Shown: one piece after another, positions 15,064 to 23,361 of the stretch
Layout: each line of letters starts with the position of its first letter
How positions within the stretch are numbered: position 1 is the stretch's first letter
Source of the DNA: Streptomyces marincola
Lineage (GTDB): Bacteria; Actinomycetota; Actinomycetes; Streptomycetales; Streptomycetaceae
Assembly (NCBI RefSeq): GCF_020410765.1
Contig: NZ_CP084541.1
Coordinates: forward strand, 4,483,001 to 4,547,000
Length of the DNA stretch: 64,000 nucleotides
Direction: 5' to 3'
Translations under genes and position numbers: made by a program
Notes under the pieces: generated by a model
What the model saw: the letters and a program-made list of their open reading frames with translations, nothing else
Databases searched by the model: none
Told to the model about the DNA's origin: nothing

Positions 15064-15732
15064 CTACCGGCGAGCGCCGGCGCGCAAGCCGTCGAGCACC
15101 GTGTCCACGATCAGGTCGGCGTACGCGGGGGTGAGCGGGCGGTGGCGTTCGAGCCACGCCGCGCGCAGCGTTCCCCACAGCAGCTCCACCGCCAGGCCGA
15201 GGTCGGCGTCCTGCGGCAGCTCGCCGGCGCGCTGCGCGCTGCGCAGCCGCGCGGTCTTCATCCGGCGCATGGGTTCCTCGACGTGTTCGGCGTACCGGGA
15301 GGCCAGAACGGGGTCGTTCAGCATCTCGACGGCGAGGGCGCGCAGGGGGCCGTCGAAACGCGGGTCGTTCAGCTCCGCCACCGTCGCGCGCAGCACCGTC
15401 TTCAGGTCGGCCCTGAGGTCGCCCGTGTCCGGTAGCGCGGCGTCGTCCTGCGGGGCGGCACCGTCCTGCGGGGCGGCCTGCGGGGCGGCGCCGTCCCGCG
15501 GCGTCTCGTCCTGGAGGGCGAGCATGAGGGCGTCGAGGAGGACTGCCCCCTTCGACGGCCACCAGCGGTAGATCGTCTGCTTGCCGACGCCCGCCCGCGC
15601 CGCGATGCCCTCGATGCTGAGCCCGGAGTAGCCGACCTCGCCGGCCAGTTCGAACGTGGCCGTGAGGATGGCGCGCCGGGAGGTCTCGCGGCGGCGTGCG
15701 GGGTCCGGCGCGTGCCGTGGCCGCTGGCTCAT
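15064..15732 (-). CDS. TetR-family regulator
   Basis: A 222-residue TetR protein. HTH at about 15-62: RRAILTATFELAGEVGYSGLSIEGIAARAGVGKQTIYRWWPSKGAVL. Between the HTH and the C-terminal domain is an insertion of about 25 residues built from short DGAAPQ-like repeats. The C-terminal helices (LRALAVEMLNDPVLASRYAEHVEEP) are of the TetR_C class common in actinomycetes. A -10 box TAGCCT (15740-15745) lies 7 nt upstream of the ATG, indicating a leaderless message. The target is unknown; the adjacent phosphotransferase gene is co-oriented and upstream, so it is not an obvious target. Confidence 0.9.
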   Translation of the reverse strand: MSQRPRHAPDPARRRETSRRAILTATFELAGEVGYSGLSIEGIAARAGVGKQTIYRWWPSKGAVLLDALMLALQDETPRDGAAPQAAPQDGAAPQDDAALPDTGDLRADLKTVLRATVAELNDPRFDGPLRALAVEMLNDPVLASRYAEHVEEPMRRMKTARLRSAQRAGELPQDADLGLAVELLWGTLRAAWLERHRPLTPAYADLIVDTVLDGLRAGARR

Positions 15733-15799
15733 GGCGCTCAGGCTAACAACCGCGGCGGCCCGGCCATGCGCCTCGTGCAGCGGGAGGAACGCCTCTGCC

Positions 15800-16888
15800 T
15801 CACGTGCCCGGGAGGGCGAGGGGCGGCCGGGCGCGCCACTGCTCCACGGCCGGGGCCAGCATGTCCCGCAGCTGGGGCATGCGGGACGTGACCGCGAGGG
15901 AACTCACCGCCTGGAGCATGCGAGCCCCGTCGAGCACGTCCAGGAGGGCGCGGTCCAGGCGCACGCCGGCGGCGTTCTCGTAGGACTCCAGCGCCGCGTC
16001 GTCGAGCATGGTGAGGTCCCATTCCACGGGGCCGAGTGCCGTGTCCTCGAAGTCGCTGAAGAGGTGGCCGTTCGCGGTCCGCAGCACGTTGTACCCGGGT
16101 GAGTCGCCGTGCAGCGCCTGGAGCCGCACCCCGGGGAAGTACGCCGCCGGAGCGGCCACCAGGGCTTCGAGACCGGCGTACTCCCGCTCGGCCCGGTCGA
16201 GGTCGGCCGTCGTGAGCAGCACAGGATCGCGCTTCAGCCGGTCGAGCAGCCGGCCGATCCCGGGGACCAGGGGAGTCAGTACGGGCAGGTCGGCGGCGCC
16301 GGGGAAGCCGGCGAGCAGCCGGTGCAGTTCCGCGGCCCAGCCGTTCTGCTCGGTGAACCGGTCGGCCAGCCGCTGCGGATCGGCCGCCGCGATGTCGGCG
16401 AGGGACAGCCGGTCGGTCTCCACGACGAACTCCCAGAACGTCAGGGACGCGTCCTCGCAGGCGACCGGTTCGCGCGGCACGAGGGGGCTGGGGCGGACGA
16501 CCGGGGCGCCGGTGTCGGCGAGCCAGCCGGTGACGGCGAGTTCCCTGCGCTGCTGTGCCGCCTGCTCCTCCGGTGGCAGGAGGGTCAGGGACGGCACTCG
16601 TACCACGACCGGCTCGGGATGGAGGTGCACGAGCACGTTGAAGATGTCGTGCAGGACCCGGGGCTCACCGGGGCGCAGGCCAAGGCGTCGCGCGGCGGTG
16701 GTGGCGCAGCGCAGGGCCCGTTCCGTGCGCTGTGCGGCGAGCGGGTCGCCGCCGCCCGGCTGTCCTGCGCCCGCCGCGGCTCCGACGGCCGCGGCCGACT
16801 GGCCCGCGGCGAGCCGTGAACCGGATCCGGCGGACGACGCGGGGGAGGTGGGAGAGGTGGACGACGCGGGAGAGGCGGGAGGTGTCAT
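15800..16888 (-). CDS. Aminoglycoside phosphotransferase-like protein
   Basis: A 362-residue protein of the APH/choline kinase fold. The first ~55 residues are Ser/Ala/Pro-rich low complexity. The kinase-like domain follows, with the Brenner motif LHGDSPGYNVL (HxDxxxxN form) and the metal-binding DFED. These enzymes phosphorylate small hydroxyl or amine compounds; the actual substrate is unknown and resistance should not be assumed. ATG 16888 is taken as the start, but an internal start after the low-complexity tail is possible. It lies behind the terminator of the pnp-mutase operon and is probably expressed separately. Confidence 0.82.
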   Translation of the reverse strand: MTPPASPASSTSPTSPASSAGSGSRLAAGQSAAAVGAAAGAGQPGGGDPLAAQRTERALRCATTAARRLGLRPGEPRVLHDIFNVLVHLHPEPVVVRVPSLTLLPPEEQAAQQRRELAVTGWLADTGAPVVRPSPLVPREPVACEDASLTFWEFVVETDRLSLADIAAADPQRLADRFTEQNGWAAELHRLLAGFPGAADLPVLTPLVPGIGRLLDRLKRDPVLLTTADLDRAEREYAGLEALVAAPAAYFPGVRLQALHGDSPGYNVLRTANGHLFSDFEDTALGPVEWDLTMLDDAALESYENAAGVRLDRALLDVLDGARMLQAVSSLAVTSRMPQLRDMLAPAVEQWRARPPLALPGT

Positions 16889-16925
16889 GCGGGCGATGCT
16901 GCCTGGGCGCGGGCGGTCTTGTCGA

Positions 16926-16972
16926 CACGGCTCCGCACTCTCGCGGGGACGGTGCGGGGGTGCGGAGCCGTG
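16926..16972 (-). terminator. Terminator of the pnp-mutase operon
   Basis: Perfect 12-bp inverted repeat CACGGCTCCGCA (16926-16937) and TGCGGAGCCGTG (16961-16972) with a 23-nt loop, starting 5 nt after the mutase stop codon. Confidence 0.8.
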
Positions 16973-16977
16973 CCGCC

Positions 16978-18717
16978 TCAGCCGGCGGGCTGCGCCAGGC
17001 CCATGGCGTCGGCCAGGTCGGTCCTCATCCGGCGCAGCAGCTCCTCGGCGGCCGACCTGGCGGCGGGCAGCGCGGACCGGTCGGCCACGGGCAGCACCAC
17101 CTCCAGGTACGCCTTCAGCTTCGGTTCCGTGCCGCTGGGGCGCACGACGACGCGGGCCGCCGACACCTCGCCCGTTCCGGCCAGCCGGTAGCGCAGCCCG
17201 TCGGTCGGCGGCAGGCCGGCGCCGCCGTCCGCCAGGTCCTCGGCGCTCTCGACCGCCAGCCCGGCCAGCGCGCGCGGCGGCCGGGCCCGCAGCCCGCGCA
17301 TGGCCTCCTCGATCAGTGACAGGTCCGCGACGCGCACCGAGAGCTGGTCGGTGGCGTGCAGGCCGTGGGCGAGCGCCAGCTCGTCGAGCAGGTCGGCGGG
17401 GGTGCGTCCCTCGGCCTTGAGCACGGAGGCGAGTTCGGCGGCGCACAGCGCCGCCGTGATGCCGTCCTTGTCGCGCACTCCCGCGGGGTCGACGCAGTAG
17501 CCCAGCGCCTCCTCGTAGGCGAAGCCGAGGTCCGGCACGCGGGAGAGCCACTTGAAGCCGGTCAGGGTCTCGCGGAACGGCAGGCCGGCGGCCGTCGCGA
17601 CCCGTGCGATCAGTGAGGACGACACGATCGACGCGGCGAGCGTGCCGCGCACGCCCCGGCGCACCAAGTGGTGCGCGAGGAGCGCCCCGAGCTCGTCGCC
17701 CCGGAGCATGCGCCACCCGCCGCGCGCCCCTTGGTCGGGGATGCCGACGGCGCAGCGGTCGGCATCCGGGTCGTTCGCGATGACCAGGTCGGGTTGCGGC
17801 ACGGCGGCGCGGGCCTTCTCCAGGGCCAGGTCCATCGCGCCCGGCTCCTCCGGGTTGGGGAAGGCGACGGTCGGGAAGTCGGGGTCGGGCTCGGCCTGTT
17901 CCGGTACCGCGACCGGCCGCGGGAACCCGGCGCGCGCGAACGCGGCCTCAAGCACGGCGCCGCCGACCCCGTGCAGGGGCGTGTGCACGACCGCGGCGGA
18001 CCGGGGCGAGCCGGGGGCCAGCGCCGCCGCCGTCCGGGTCAGGTACGCCTCCACGATCTCCTCGCCCAGCGTCTCCCAGCCCTCGTCGGGCCGGGGCACC
18101 GTGGCCAGGGGGCCGACGGCGGCGATCGCGTCCGCGATGGCCGAGTCGGCGGGCGGCACGATCTGGCTGCCGTCGCCGAGGTAGACCTTGTAGCCGTTGT
18201 CGCGCGGCGGGTTGTGGCTCGCCGTGACCGCCACGCCGGCCGCCGCACCGAGGTGGAGGACGGCGAAGGCGAGGACCGGGGTCGGCAGCGGGCGCGGCAG
18301 CAGCGCGGCGCGCAGACCGGCGCCGGTGACCACGGCGGCGGTGTCACGGGCGAACGCCGCGCTCTTGTGGCGGGCGTCGTAGCCGATGACGACCAGGGGG
18401 GCGCGCAGGCGCTCCCCGTCCCGAGCCGCGTGCGCGCCGGCGCCCGTCGTCGCGTTCGCGCGCAGATAGGCGGCGAGGCCCGCGGCGGCGCGGATGACGA
18501 CGGCCCGGTTCATGCGCAACGGCCCGGCGCCCATCTCGCCGCGCAGCCCCGCGGTGCCGAACTGGAGCGTTCCGGAGAAGCGGTCGGCCAGGTCCGCTCC
18601 CGCGTCCCGGTCCCCGGCCTCGGCGGCGGACAGGAGAGCGGCCAGCTCCGCGCGCGTGTCGGGGTCGGGGTCCTCGGCGAGCCAGGCACGGGCTCGCGTG
18701 ATCAGCTCGTTCGCCAT
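16978..18717 (-). CDS. Phospho-sugar mutase (probably phosphopentomutase role)
   Basis: A 579-residue member of the alpha-D-phosphohexomutase superfamily. Visible sites: TASHNPPRDNGYK with the phosphoserine, the metal loop NDPDADR, the sugar-binding EEALGY, and the phosphate-binding PSGTEPK near the C-terminus. It is usually annotated as phosphomannomutase. Its place directly downstream of pnp suggests the job of moving phosphate from C1 to C5 of (deoxy)ribose, linking Pnp to DeoC. That is inference from context; PGM2-type members with this activity are known in the superfamily. ATG 18717 is 148 bp after the pnp stop; no separate promoter is obvious. Confidence 0.9.
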   Translation of the reverse strand: MANELITRARAWLAEDPDPDTRAELAALLSAAEAGDRDAGADLADRFSGTLQFGTAGLRGEMGAGPLRMNRAVVIRAAAGLAAYLRANATTGAGAHAARDGERLRAPLVVIGYDARHKSAAFARDTAAVVTGAGLRAALLPRPLPTPVLAFAVLHLGAAAGVAVTASHNPPRDNGYKVYLGDGSQIVPPADSAIADAIAAVGPLATVPRPDEGWETLGEEIVEAYLTRTAAALAPGSPRSAAVVHTPLHGVGGAVLEAAFARAGFPRPVAVPEQAEPDPDFPTVAFPNPEEPGAMDLALEKARAAVPQPDLVIANDPDADRCAVGIPDQGARGGWRMLRGDELGALLAHHLVRRGVRGTLAASIVSSSLIARVATAAGLPFRETLTGFKWLSRVPDLGFAYEEALGYCVDPAGVRDKDGITAALCAAELASVLKAEGRTPADLLDELALAHGLHATDQLSVRVADLSLIEEAMRGLRARPPRALAGLAVESAEDLADGGAGLPPTDGLRYRLAGTGEVSAARVVVRPSGTEPKLKAYLEVVLPVADRSALPAARSAAEELLRRMRTDLADAMGLAQPAG

Positions 18718-18865
18718 CGCTTCTCGCTGTATCCGTTCCTGTGTCGGAGGGGTGGTCGGGCCCGTCGCCGGAGGGCGGACGGGGGCGCGCCGCGGGTTCC
18801 CCCGGCGCGCCGTCGCCAACCCGCGCCGCTACGCGCGGCCTGCGCGCGGTGCCGGCCGGCGCGGG

Positions 18866-19666
18866 TCAGATGCGGTCGAGCAGGCGTGCCAGGAGCGTAC
18901 CCATGCGGGTGGCCGACTCCCGGCCGGCGCGAAGGACCTCGTCGTGGCTCAGCGGCTCGCCCGTGAGACCGGCCGCGAGGTTGGTCACCAGCGAGATGCC
19001 GAGCACCTCGGCGCCCGCCTCCCGGGCGGCGATGGCTTCGAGCACCGTCGACATGCCGACGAGGTCGCCGCCGATGGCCCGCACCATGCGGATCTCCGCC
19101 GGCGTTTCGTAGTGCGGCCCGGGGAACTGCACGTAGACGCCCTCTTCGAGGGTCGGGTCGATCTCCTGGCACAGCGCGCGCAGGCGGGGCGAGTACAGGT
19201 CCGTCAGGTCGACGAAGTTGGCACCCCGGATGGGGGAGGCGGCCGTCAGGTTGATGTGGTCGCTGATCAGGACCGGCTGACCGGGGCGCATGCCCTCGCG
19301 CAGCCCGCCGCAGCCGTTGGTCAGCACGATCGTCTTGCAGCCGGCGGCCACGGCCGTGCGGACGCCGTGCGCGACCGCGGCCACGCCGCGCCCCTCGTAG
19401 TAATGGGTGCGCCCGAGGAAGACCAGGACGTGCTTGTCCCCGATCCGGTGCGAACGGAGCGTGCCCGCGTGGCCCTCGACCGCCGGCGGGGGGAAACCGG
19501 GCAGTTCGGTCACGCGGAACTCGTGCCGCGGTTCCCCCAGCGCGTCGGCGGCCGGGACCCACCCGGAACCCATGACCAGGGCGACATCGTGCGTGGCCAC
19601 GCCGGTCAACTCCCGGACCCGCGCGGCGGCGGCGTCCGCCGAGTCCTCGATATCAGAAGCGTTCAC
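18866..19666 (-). CDS. Purine-nucleoside phosphorylase
   Basis: A 266-residue trimeric-type PNP that phosphorolyses (deoxy)inosine and (deoxy)guanosine to the base and (deoxy)ribose 1-phosphate. Signatures: VMGSGWVPA (phosphate loop), GRTHYYEG, TNGCGGLREG, FPGPHYETPAEIRM and GMSTVLEA, with the purine-site region TNLAAGL. The GTG start at 19666 is supported by the -10 box TAGGCT (19673-19678) 6 nt upstream (leaderless). A 12-bp palindrome identical to the one in the deoC promoter overlaps the -35 position. It forms an operon with the phospho-sugar mutase. Confidence 0.95.
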   Translation of the reverse strand: MNASDIEDSADAAAARVRELTGVATHDVALVMGSGWVPAADALGEPRHEFRVTELPGFPPPAVEGHAGTLRSHRIGDKHVLVFLGRTHYYEGRGVAAVAHGVRTAVAAGCKTIVLTNGCGGLREGMRPGQPVLISDHINLTAASPIRGANFVDLTDLYSPRLRALCQEIDPTLEEGVYVQFPGPHYETPAEIRMVRAIGGDLVGMSTVLEAIAAREAGAEVLGISLVTNLAAGLTGEPLSHDEVLRAGRESATRMGTLLARLLDRI

Positions 19667-19690
19667 GCGCTGAGCCTAACCGGTTCCTGC

Positions 19691-19702
19691 CTACGCGCGT
19701 AG
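19691..19702. promoter_or_regulatory. Palindromic operator in the pnp promoter
   Basis: CTACGCGCGTAG, identical to 9735-9746. It lies 12 bp upstream of the -10 TAGGCT (19673-19678), covering the -35 position, 24 bp ahead of the GTG start. Confidence 0.75.
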
Positions 19703-19793
19703 ACGAAACGTGCCGCCGACAGCGCCCCACCGCCGGGTTCCGGTCGCGGGAAACGGGCGGGTGACGGGCCGCACCGCCGTTGCCCCGCCCTCG

Positions 19794-20243
19794 CTAGCAG
19801 GGGCGCTTGCGCAGCTCCATGGCGTAGTCGTGCGGGGCCCCCGCGGCCTCGGCCGCGTCGGCGATCTCGCCGAGGTAGCGGGCCGAGGGCAGGCCGCCCT
19901 CGTAGGCGTTCAGCACGTAGACCCAGGCGGGTGTCGTGCCGTCCAGGGTCTGCACCTGGACGCGGGCGCGCCGGTAGATGCCCAGGCCCACGCCCTCCCA
20001 CCGGTCCATCGCGTCCTCGTCCATCGGGGCGATGTCGTACAGCGCGACGAACACGTCGGAGCCGGGCGGCGCGCCGTCGTTCTCGACGATGGTGGCCAGC
20101 GCCCCCTCCCAGCCCATCTCCTCACCCCCGAAGGTGAGCCGCCAGCCGGTGATCCAGCCGGTGCCACGCAGAGGTGAGTGCGGTGCGCGACGGGCCATCA
20201 ACCGCGGGTCGAGGTTCCCGGCGTAAGCGGCGTAGAGCGACAT
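19794..20243 (-). CDS. Gamma-glutamylcyclotransferase family protein
   Basis: A 149-residue protein of the GGCT/AIG2 fold. Features are the N-terminal SLYAAYAGNLDPRLM (the YGSN-like substrate loop), FGGEEMGWEGALATIVE with the likely catalytic Glu, and VYVLNAYEGGLPSARYLGEI. Family members release 5-oxoproline from gamma-glutamyl amino acids or glutathione-like thiols; the substrate here is unknown. ATG 20243 has a -10 TACGCT (20251-20256) 7 nt upstream, so the message is probably leaderless. It is divergent from the flavoprotein gene at 20341. Confidence 0.85.
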   Translation of the reverse strand: MSLYAAYAGNLDPRLMARRAPHSPLRGTGWITGWRLTFGGEEMGWEGALATIVENDGAPPGSDVFVALYDIAPMDEDAMDRWEGVGLGIYRRARVQVQTLDGTTPAWVYVLNAYEGGLPSARYLGEIADAAEAAGAPHDYAMELRKRPC

Positions 20244-20340
20244 GACCCTGAGCGTACGGGAGCGACGGGAGCGGCAGGCAGAACCGGCCCGCCGGGGCCC
20301 CCGGGGCGAGAACGGACGAGTCGTACGAGACACTGGAAAG

Positions 20341-21780
20341 GTGACTCGCATCGTGATCATTGGTGGCGGACCCGGCGGCTACGAGGCGGCACTGGTGGCC
20401 GCCCAGCTCGGCGCGGAGGTGACCGTCGTGGATTGCGACGGCCTCGGTGGTGCCTCGGTGCTCACCGACTGCGTACCCTCCAAAACCCTGATCGCGACGG
20501 CCGAGGTGATGACCGGTTTCGACTCCTCGCGTGAGGAGCTGGGGATCGAGATCGACCATGACGGTGACGGGATCGGCGACACGGTGCGCGGCATCGGTGT
20601 CGACCTGGGCAAGGTGAACCGGCGCGTCAAGCGCTTGGCGCTCGCCCAGTCGCACGACATCACCTCGTCCGTCACGCGCGCCGGCGCGCGCGTCCTGCGG
20701 GGGTACGGCCGGCTGCTGCCGAACCCGGAGGCCGACGGCTCGCGCCGGGTCTCCGTCGCGGGCGCCGACGGGGAGGAGCACGAGCTGGCGGCGGACTGCG
20801 TGCTGATCGCGACCGGCGGGCAGCCGCGCGAGCTGCCCGACGCGCGCCCCGACGGCGAGCGCATCCTGAACTGGACGCAGGTCTACGACCTCAAGGAGCT
20901 GCCCAAGGAACTCGTGGTGGTGGGCTCGGGGGTGACCGGCGCGGAGTTCGCCGGGGCCTACCAGGCGCTCGGGTCCCGGGTCACGCTCGTCTCCTCGCGG
21001 GACCGGGTGCTGCCGGGCGAGGACCCGGACGCGGCGGCCGTCCTTGAGGACGTGTTCCGGCGCCGCGGGATGAACGTGATGGCCCGCTCGCGTGCCTCGG
21101 CCGTCGAACGCGAGGGCGACCGGGTGCGGATCACGCTGACCGACGGGCGCGTCGTCTCCGGCACCCACTGCCTGATGGCGGTGGGGGCGGTGCCGAACAC
21201 CGGGGGCATCGGCCTTGAGGAGGCCGGGGTCAAGCTGCGGGACTCGGGGCACATCTGGACGGACAAGGTCTCGCGGACGACGGTCCCAGGGGTCTACGCG
21301 GCGGGTGACTGCACGGGTGTGCTCGCGCTGGCCTCGGTGGCGGCCATGCAGGGCCGGATCGCGATGTACCACTTCCTGGGCGACGCGGTGGCGCCGCTCG
21401 ACCTGGGCACGGTCTCCGGGAACATCTTCACCGATCCCGAGATCGCCACCGTCGGGTACAGCCAGTCGGACGTGGACGACGGCCGGATCGACGCACGGGT
21501 GGTGAAGCTGCCGCTGCTGCGCAACCCGCGCGCGAAGATGCAGGGCGTGCGGGACGGCTTCGTCAAGCTGTTCGCCCGCCCGGGCACCGGGATCGTCGTC
21601 GGGGGCGTGGTGGTCGCGCCGCGGGCCAGTGAACTGATTCATCCCATATCGATCGCTGTTGACAACAGTCTGACGGTGGAACAGATCGCAAAAGCGTTCA
21701 CTGTGTACCCGTCTCTGTCCGGGTCGATCGCCGAGGCGGCCAGGCAGCTCCATACCCGGAAACTCGCCGGGGAACAGTAG
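20341..21780 (+). CDS. lpdA: LpdA-type NAD(P)H quinone oxidoreductase
   Basis: A 479-residue flavoprotein of the disulfide reductase family. The FAD site (IVIIGGGPGGYEAALVAAQLGAEV), the NAD(P) site (VVVGSGVTGAEFAGAYQALG) and the second FAD site (VYAAGDCTG) are intact. The redox pair is not: GLGGASVLTDCVPSK has Ser in place of the first Cys of the usual C-x4-C. The C-terminal His-Glu dyad is replaced by VYPSLSGSI. This matches M. tuberculosis LpdA (Rv3303c), described as a quinone reductase rather than lipoamide dehydrogenase. GTG 20341 follows GGAAAG; the open frame extends upstream without similarity. Confidence 0.9.
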   Translation: MTRIVIIGGGPGGYEAALVAAQLGAEVTVVDCDGLGGASVLTDCVPSKTLIATAEVMTGFDSSREELGIEIDHDGDGIGDTVRGIGVDLGKVNRRVKRLALAQSHDITSSVTRAGARVLRGYGRLLPNPEADGSRRVSVAGADGEEHELAADCVLIATGGQPRELPDARPDGERILNWTQVYDLKELPKELVVVGSGVTGAEFAGAYQALGSRVTLVSSRDRVLPGEDPDAAAVLEDVFRRRGMNVMARSRASAVEREGDRVRITLTDGRVVSGTHCLMAVGAVPNTGGIGLEEAGVKLRDSGHIWTDKVSRTTVPGVYAAGDCTGVLALASVAAMQGRIAMYHFLGDAVAPLDLGTVSGNIFTDPEIATVGYSQSDVDDGRIDARVVKLPLLRNPRAKMQGVRDGFVKLFARPGTGIVVGGVVVAPRASELIHPISIAVDNSLTVEQIAKAFTVYPSLSGSIAEAARQLHTRKLAGEQ

Positions 21781-21810
21781 GCACTGGTCGTCACTGGTAT
21801 CACGGGAATG

Positions 21811-21839
21811 CGCCCCTGGCATATAGCACGCCGGGGGCG
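21811..21839 (+). terminator. Terminator after lpdA
   Basis: CGCCCCTGGC (21811-21820) pairs with GCCGGGGGCG (21830-21839), 10 bp with one G-U pair, around a 9-nt A/T-rich loop, 30 nt after the lpdA stop. Confidence 0.8.
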
Positions 21840-21912
21840 TACGCATAGTCAACTTCGGTAATTCCTCGCAACCGGCTGAAACAAGATGGTCGTTGGGGTT
21901 ACTGTCGGTTCC

Positions 21913-22917
21913 GTGTTCGCTGCAGAACGTCGTCAGATGATTCTCGAAATGGTGCGAGCCAACGGAGCCGTGTCGCTCCGGGAGCTCGCCCGCGTTGTCC
22001 AGACCTCGGAAGTGACCGTGCGGCGCGACGTACGCGCCTTGGAGGCAGAAGGACTGGTGGACCGCAGACACGGTGGTGCGGTCCTGCCCGGGGGGTTCAC
22101 CCGGGAGTCGGGCTTTCCCCAGCGCGCCATGGCGGCGACGGCCGAGAAGGCCGCCATCGCGGAGTACGCGGCGGGGCTGGTCAGGGAGGGCGAGGCCATC
22201 GTGGTGGGCGCGGGCACCACGACCCAGGAACTGGCCCGCAGGCTCGCCCGGGTGCCCGGGCTGACCGTCGTCACGAACTCCCTGCTCGTGGCGCAGGCCC
22301 TGGCGCACGCCAACCGCGTCGAAGTGGTGATGACAGGAGGAACTCTTCGCGGTTCGAACTACGCGCTGGTCGGCAGCGGTGCGGAGCAGTCGCTCGTCGG
22401 GCTGCGCGTCAGCCGGGCGTTCCTCTCGGGCTCGGGGCTCACGGCCGACCGCGGCCTGTCCACGTCCAACATGCTCGCCGCGAGCGTGGACCGCGCCCTG
22501 GTGCGTGCGGCGGCCGAGATCGTGGTGCTGGCCGACCACACCAAGCTCGGCGCCGAGACGGCCTTCCAGACCGTGCCGACCGACCTGATCACGCATCTCG
22601 TGACCGATCAGCCGCCTCCCGAGGGCGAACGGGCGGAAGCGGAGCTTGAGGCCCTGGCCGATCAGGGCGTGCGCATCTCGGTGGCCACGGCGGGCCAGCC
22701 GGGAGCCCAGGGCGGAAAGGCGGGGGCGCAGGAACGGGTCGAACGAAACGAAAGGGGTGAGCGGAACGAGAGGGGTGAACGGGGTGACCGCGGCCCGGAC
22801 GGGGCGCGGCGCGATCTGCCCCTGCCCGCCCCGCGGGGCGGCGGGCACTCGGGACTCACGGCCTCCGCGCCGCTCGGTCAACGGATCTCCGACCTGACGC
22901 CGACCCGCCGCCGCTAG
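21913..22917 (+). CDS. DeoR-family transcriptional regulator
   Basis: A 334-residue DeoR/GlpR regulator. The HTH at the very N-terminus (FAAERRQMILEMVRANGAVSLRELARVVQTSEVTVRRDVRALEAEGLVDRRHGGAV) is the DeoR signature. The sugar-phosphate-sensing domain follows, with VVGAGTTTQELARRL, VVTNSLLVAQAL, MTGGTLRGSNYALVG and LADHTKLG. The C-terminal ~80 residues are low complexity (NERGER repeats). I chose GTG 21913 because TACTGT (21900-21905) lies 7 nt upstream (leaderless) and the N-terminus then matches relatives; ATG 21886 is the alternative. Effectors of this family are phosphorylated sugars, so it is a candidate for the deoC/pnp palindromes. Confidence 0.9.
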   Translation: MFAAERRQMILEMVRANGAVSLRELARVVQTSEVTVRRDVRALEAEGLVDRRHGGAVLPGGFTRESGFPQRAMAATAEKAAIAEYAAGLVREGEAIVVGAGTTTQELARRLARVPGLTVVTNSLLVAQALAHANRVEVVMTGGTLRGSNYALVGSGAEQSLVGLRVSRAFLSGSGLTADRGLSTSNMLAASVDRALVRAAAEIVVLADHTKLGAETAFQTVPTDLITHLVTDQPPPEGERAEAELEALADQGVRISVATAGQPGAQGGKAGAQERVERNERGERNERGERGDRGPDGARRDLPLPAPRGGGHSGLTASAPLGQRISDLTPTRRR

Positions 22918-23361
22918 GGCGTGCGGAACGTCCCGCCTGCTCCGCGACGCCTGGGGCGCGCGCTCGCCGCGTTGTCGTCGATCGCCCGAGTACAGGCAGT
23001 ACGAGGCCGACGCTCCGCCGTGCGATCGCACGCACCGGACGCCGCGGAGCACGCCCCGCGGACGGAGGGCGCGCCTTCAGGGCAGGCCCTCGGCCGTGTC
23101 CCCCGGGGCCTGCCCGGCCCGCCGGGCGCGCGACGCGGGTGCCGCCACACGCCCCGGCGCCAGGGCCGCGACACTCCGCCTCGCGGCGCACCGCACGTGA
23201 CGGCGCGCGCCGTCACGTGCTCATCGGCGGAACGGCGCCAGGCCGGTCGCCGCCGGCGGGGCGTCGTCCGGGCGGGCCGGTCACCGCCCGGACGGGCTCG
23301 GCCGCCGGCGGCTCCGCCCCGACGGGGGCAGAGCCGGACCGTTCACGGGTGCGCCGCGGGT
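22918..23361. other. 444-bp convergent gap with palindromes, no gene
   Basis: Lies between the ends of the deoR (+) and accA (-) genes. It contains a 14-bp perfect palindrome CGTGCGATCGCACG (23019-23032), a GTAC-n5-GTAC repeat near 22990-23002, and the long palindrome listed separately. Long open frames through it on both strands are low-complexity shadows. The first 130 bp resembles sequence I associate with non-coding spacers in other Streptomyces genomes, but this could not be checked. Confidence 0.5.
23193..23220. terminator. 28-bp perfect palindrome, probable bidirectional terminator
   Basis: Arms GCACGTGACGGCGC and GCGCCGTCACGTGC meet with no spacer. As RNA it would give at least a 12-bp stem with a GCGC loop from either strand. 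Its place between two convergent genes suggests termination of both; the embedded CACGTG at each end also makes a protein-binding role possible. Confidence 0.65.

Noticed and set aside
15800..16888. Aminoglycoside resistance gene
   Set aside because: The APH fold motif alone is shared by many small-molecule kinases; nothing here points to antibiotic modification.
20122..23052. 976-codon open frame antisense to lpdA and deoR
   Set aside because: It is the reverse-strand shadow of two well-supported genes, with compositional bias and no domain.
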